From positions 124,001 through 188,000 of the forward strand of contig JAAKBF010000107.1 in NCBI GenBank assembly GCA_012656075.1: DNA of 64,000 nt, written 5' to 3'. Made by a program: the position numbers and the translations under genes. A model generated the notes under the pieces. That model searched no databases. It saw only the letters and a list, made by a program, of their open reading frames with translations, and was not told where the DNA came from. The DNA is from Phytophthora hibernalis (Eukaryota > Oomycota > Peronosporomycetes > Peronosporales > Peronosporaceae). Below are positions 63,681 through 64,000 of this stretch, in pieces; position 1 is the first letter of the stretch, and each line of letters starts with the position of its first letter.

Positions 63681-64000
63681 ATGTACAGCGCGTCGCAGCT
63701 CCTGGCGCTGGGCGTGTCCCTGGCGGTGTGCGTGGCCGCCGTACTGTACGCTGACATGTTCGCCGATCTCTTCCCTACGCGCGAGTTCTCCCTCAGCGTC
63801 GCGGAGCAGCAGCAGATGCTGGCGTCGCTGTCTTTCCACGCGTCCAAGAGCGGAGACGCCGCGGCCAACGGAGCGACTGGGGACGACGCGCGCGCGCCTC
63901 CGCGACTGGCCTTTTGCTGTAGCGCAGACCTGGACGTGGCAGTTCCAGCTGTGGAACTCATGCAGAGCGTGCAGGAGGTGGAGCGTCAGCATCAACAGAA
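63681..64000 (+). CDS. N-terminal part of a membrane-anchored or secreted protein, possibly ADP-dependent glucokinase-like
   Basis: The frame is open from the ATG at 63681 to the window edge, 106 residues. It begins MYSASQLLALGVSLAVCVAAVLYADMF-type text, a signal anchor or signal peptide. Later text PPRLAFCCSADLDVAVPAVEL resembles in outline the RVAVGFNACVD-like start of ADP-dependent glucokinase cores, but the match is weak. The strand is very GC-rich, as expected for coding DNA here. Confidence 0.6.
   Translation, partial: MYSASQLLALGVSLAVCVAAVLYADMFADLFPTREFSLSVAEQQQMLASLSFHASKSGDAAANGATGDDARAPPRLAFCCSADLDVAVPAVELMQSVQEVERQHQQ

Noticed and set aside
1..64000. tRNA, rRNA or snRNA genes
   Set aside because: No cloverleaf-type A/B box text or ribosomal sequence was recognised by eye; a covariance-model scan would be needed to exclude small RNAs.

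Overview
The window looks like nuclear DNA of an oomycete, most likely Phytophthora or a close relative. It has short GT-AG introns (about 55-90 bp), compact often divergent genes, an Inr-like start element, a zoospore-type intraflagellar transport gene, a MGCxxS calcium-dependent kinase, a RING-Tubby fusion and many oomycete-style transposons. No species call is made; nothing was searched against a database.

Layout. 0-3 kb: the tail of one gene, then gene-poor DNA with diverged repeats. 3-16 kb: housekeeping genes (PCMT, TPR protein, membrane protein, SERF, EF-hand protein, THOC6, mitochondrial carrier, IFT74, amino-acid permease). 15.8-17.3 kb: an alanine-glyoxylate-type aminotransferase. 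17.4-21.1 kb: an ankyrin/coiled-coil gene inside a duplicated unit; partial copies lie at 10.6-11.3 kb and 26.0-27.3 kb. 21.4-29.1 kb: RING-Tubby, LicD-like, peptide deformylase, a basic protein and a CDPK. 29.9-46.1 kb: a transposon-rich block with a Tc1/IS630-like transposase, two copies of an unrecognised gene family, a tyrosine-recombinase retrotransposon, a gag-pro fragment, a DDT/WHIM chromatin gene split by a Mutator-like element that itself holds a TA-flanked MITE, and a PIF/Harbinger element with two convergent genes. 46.4-48.0 kb: HOP2 and a small twin CX9C protein. 48.7-60.9 kb: a near-palindromic cluster of secreted cysteine-rich proteins and membrane-anchored papain-like proteases around a HECT ubiquitin ligase. 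61.1-63.2 kb: a tannase/feruloyl esterase. The right edge holds the start of another gene.

A pervasive feature is single-base frame breaks. At least twenty interruptions, many in conserved housekeeping genes, are mended by adding one base, nearly always to a homopolymer run. I read these mainly as consensus errors and give each such gene as one span, naming the break. A separate set of lesions (in-frame stops that look like C-to-T or G-to-A changes, and insertions) marks genuinely decayed copies. No rRNA, tRNA or CRISPR array was recognised.
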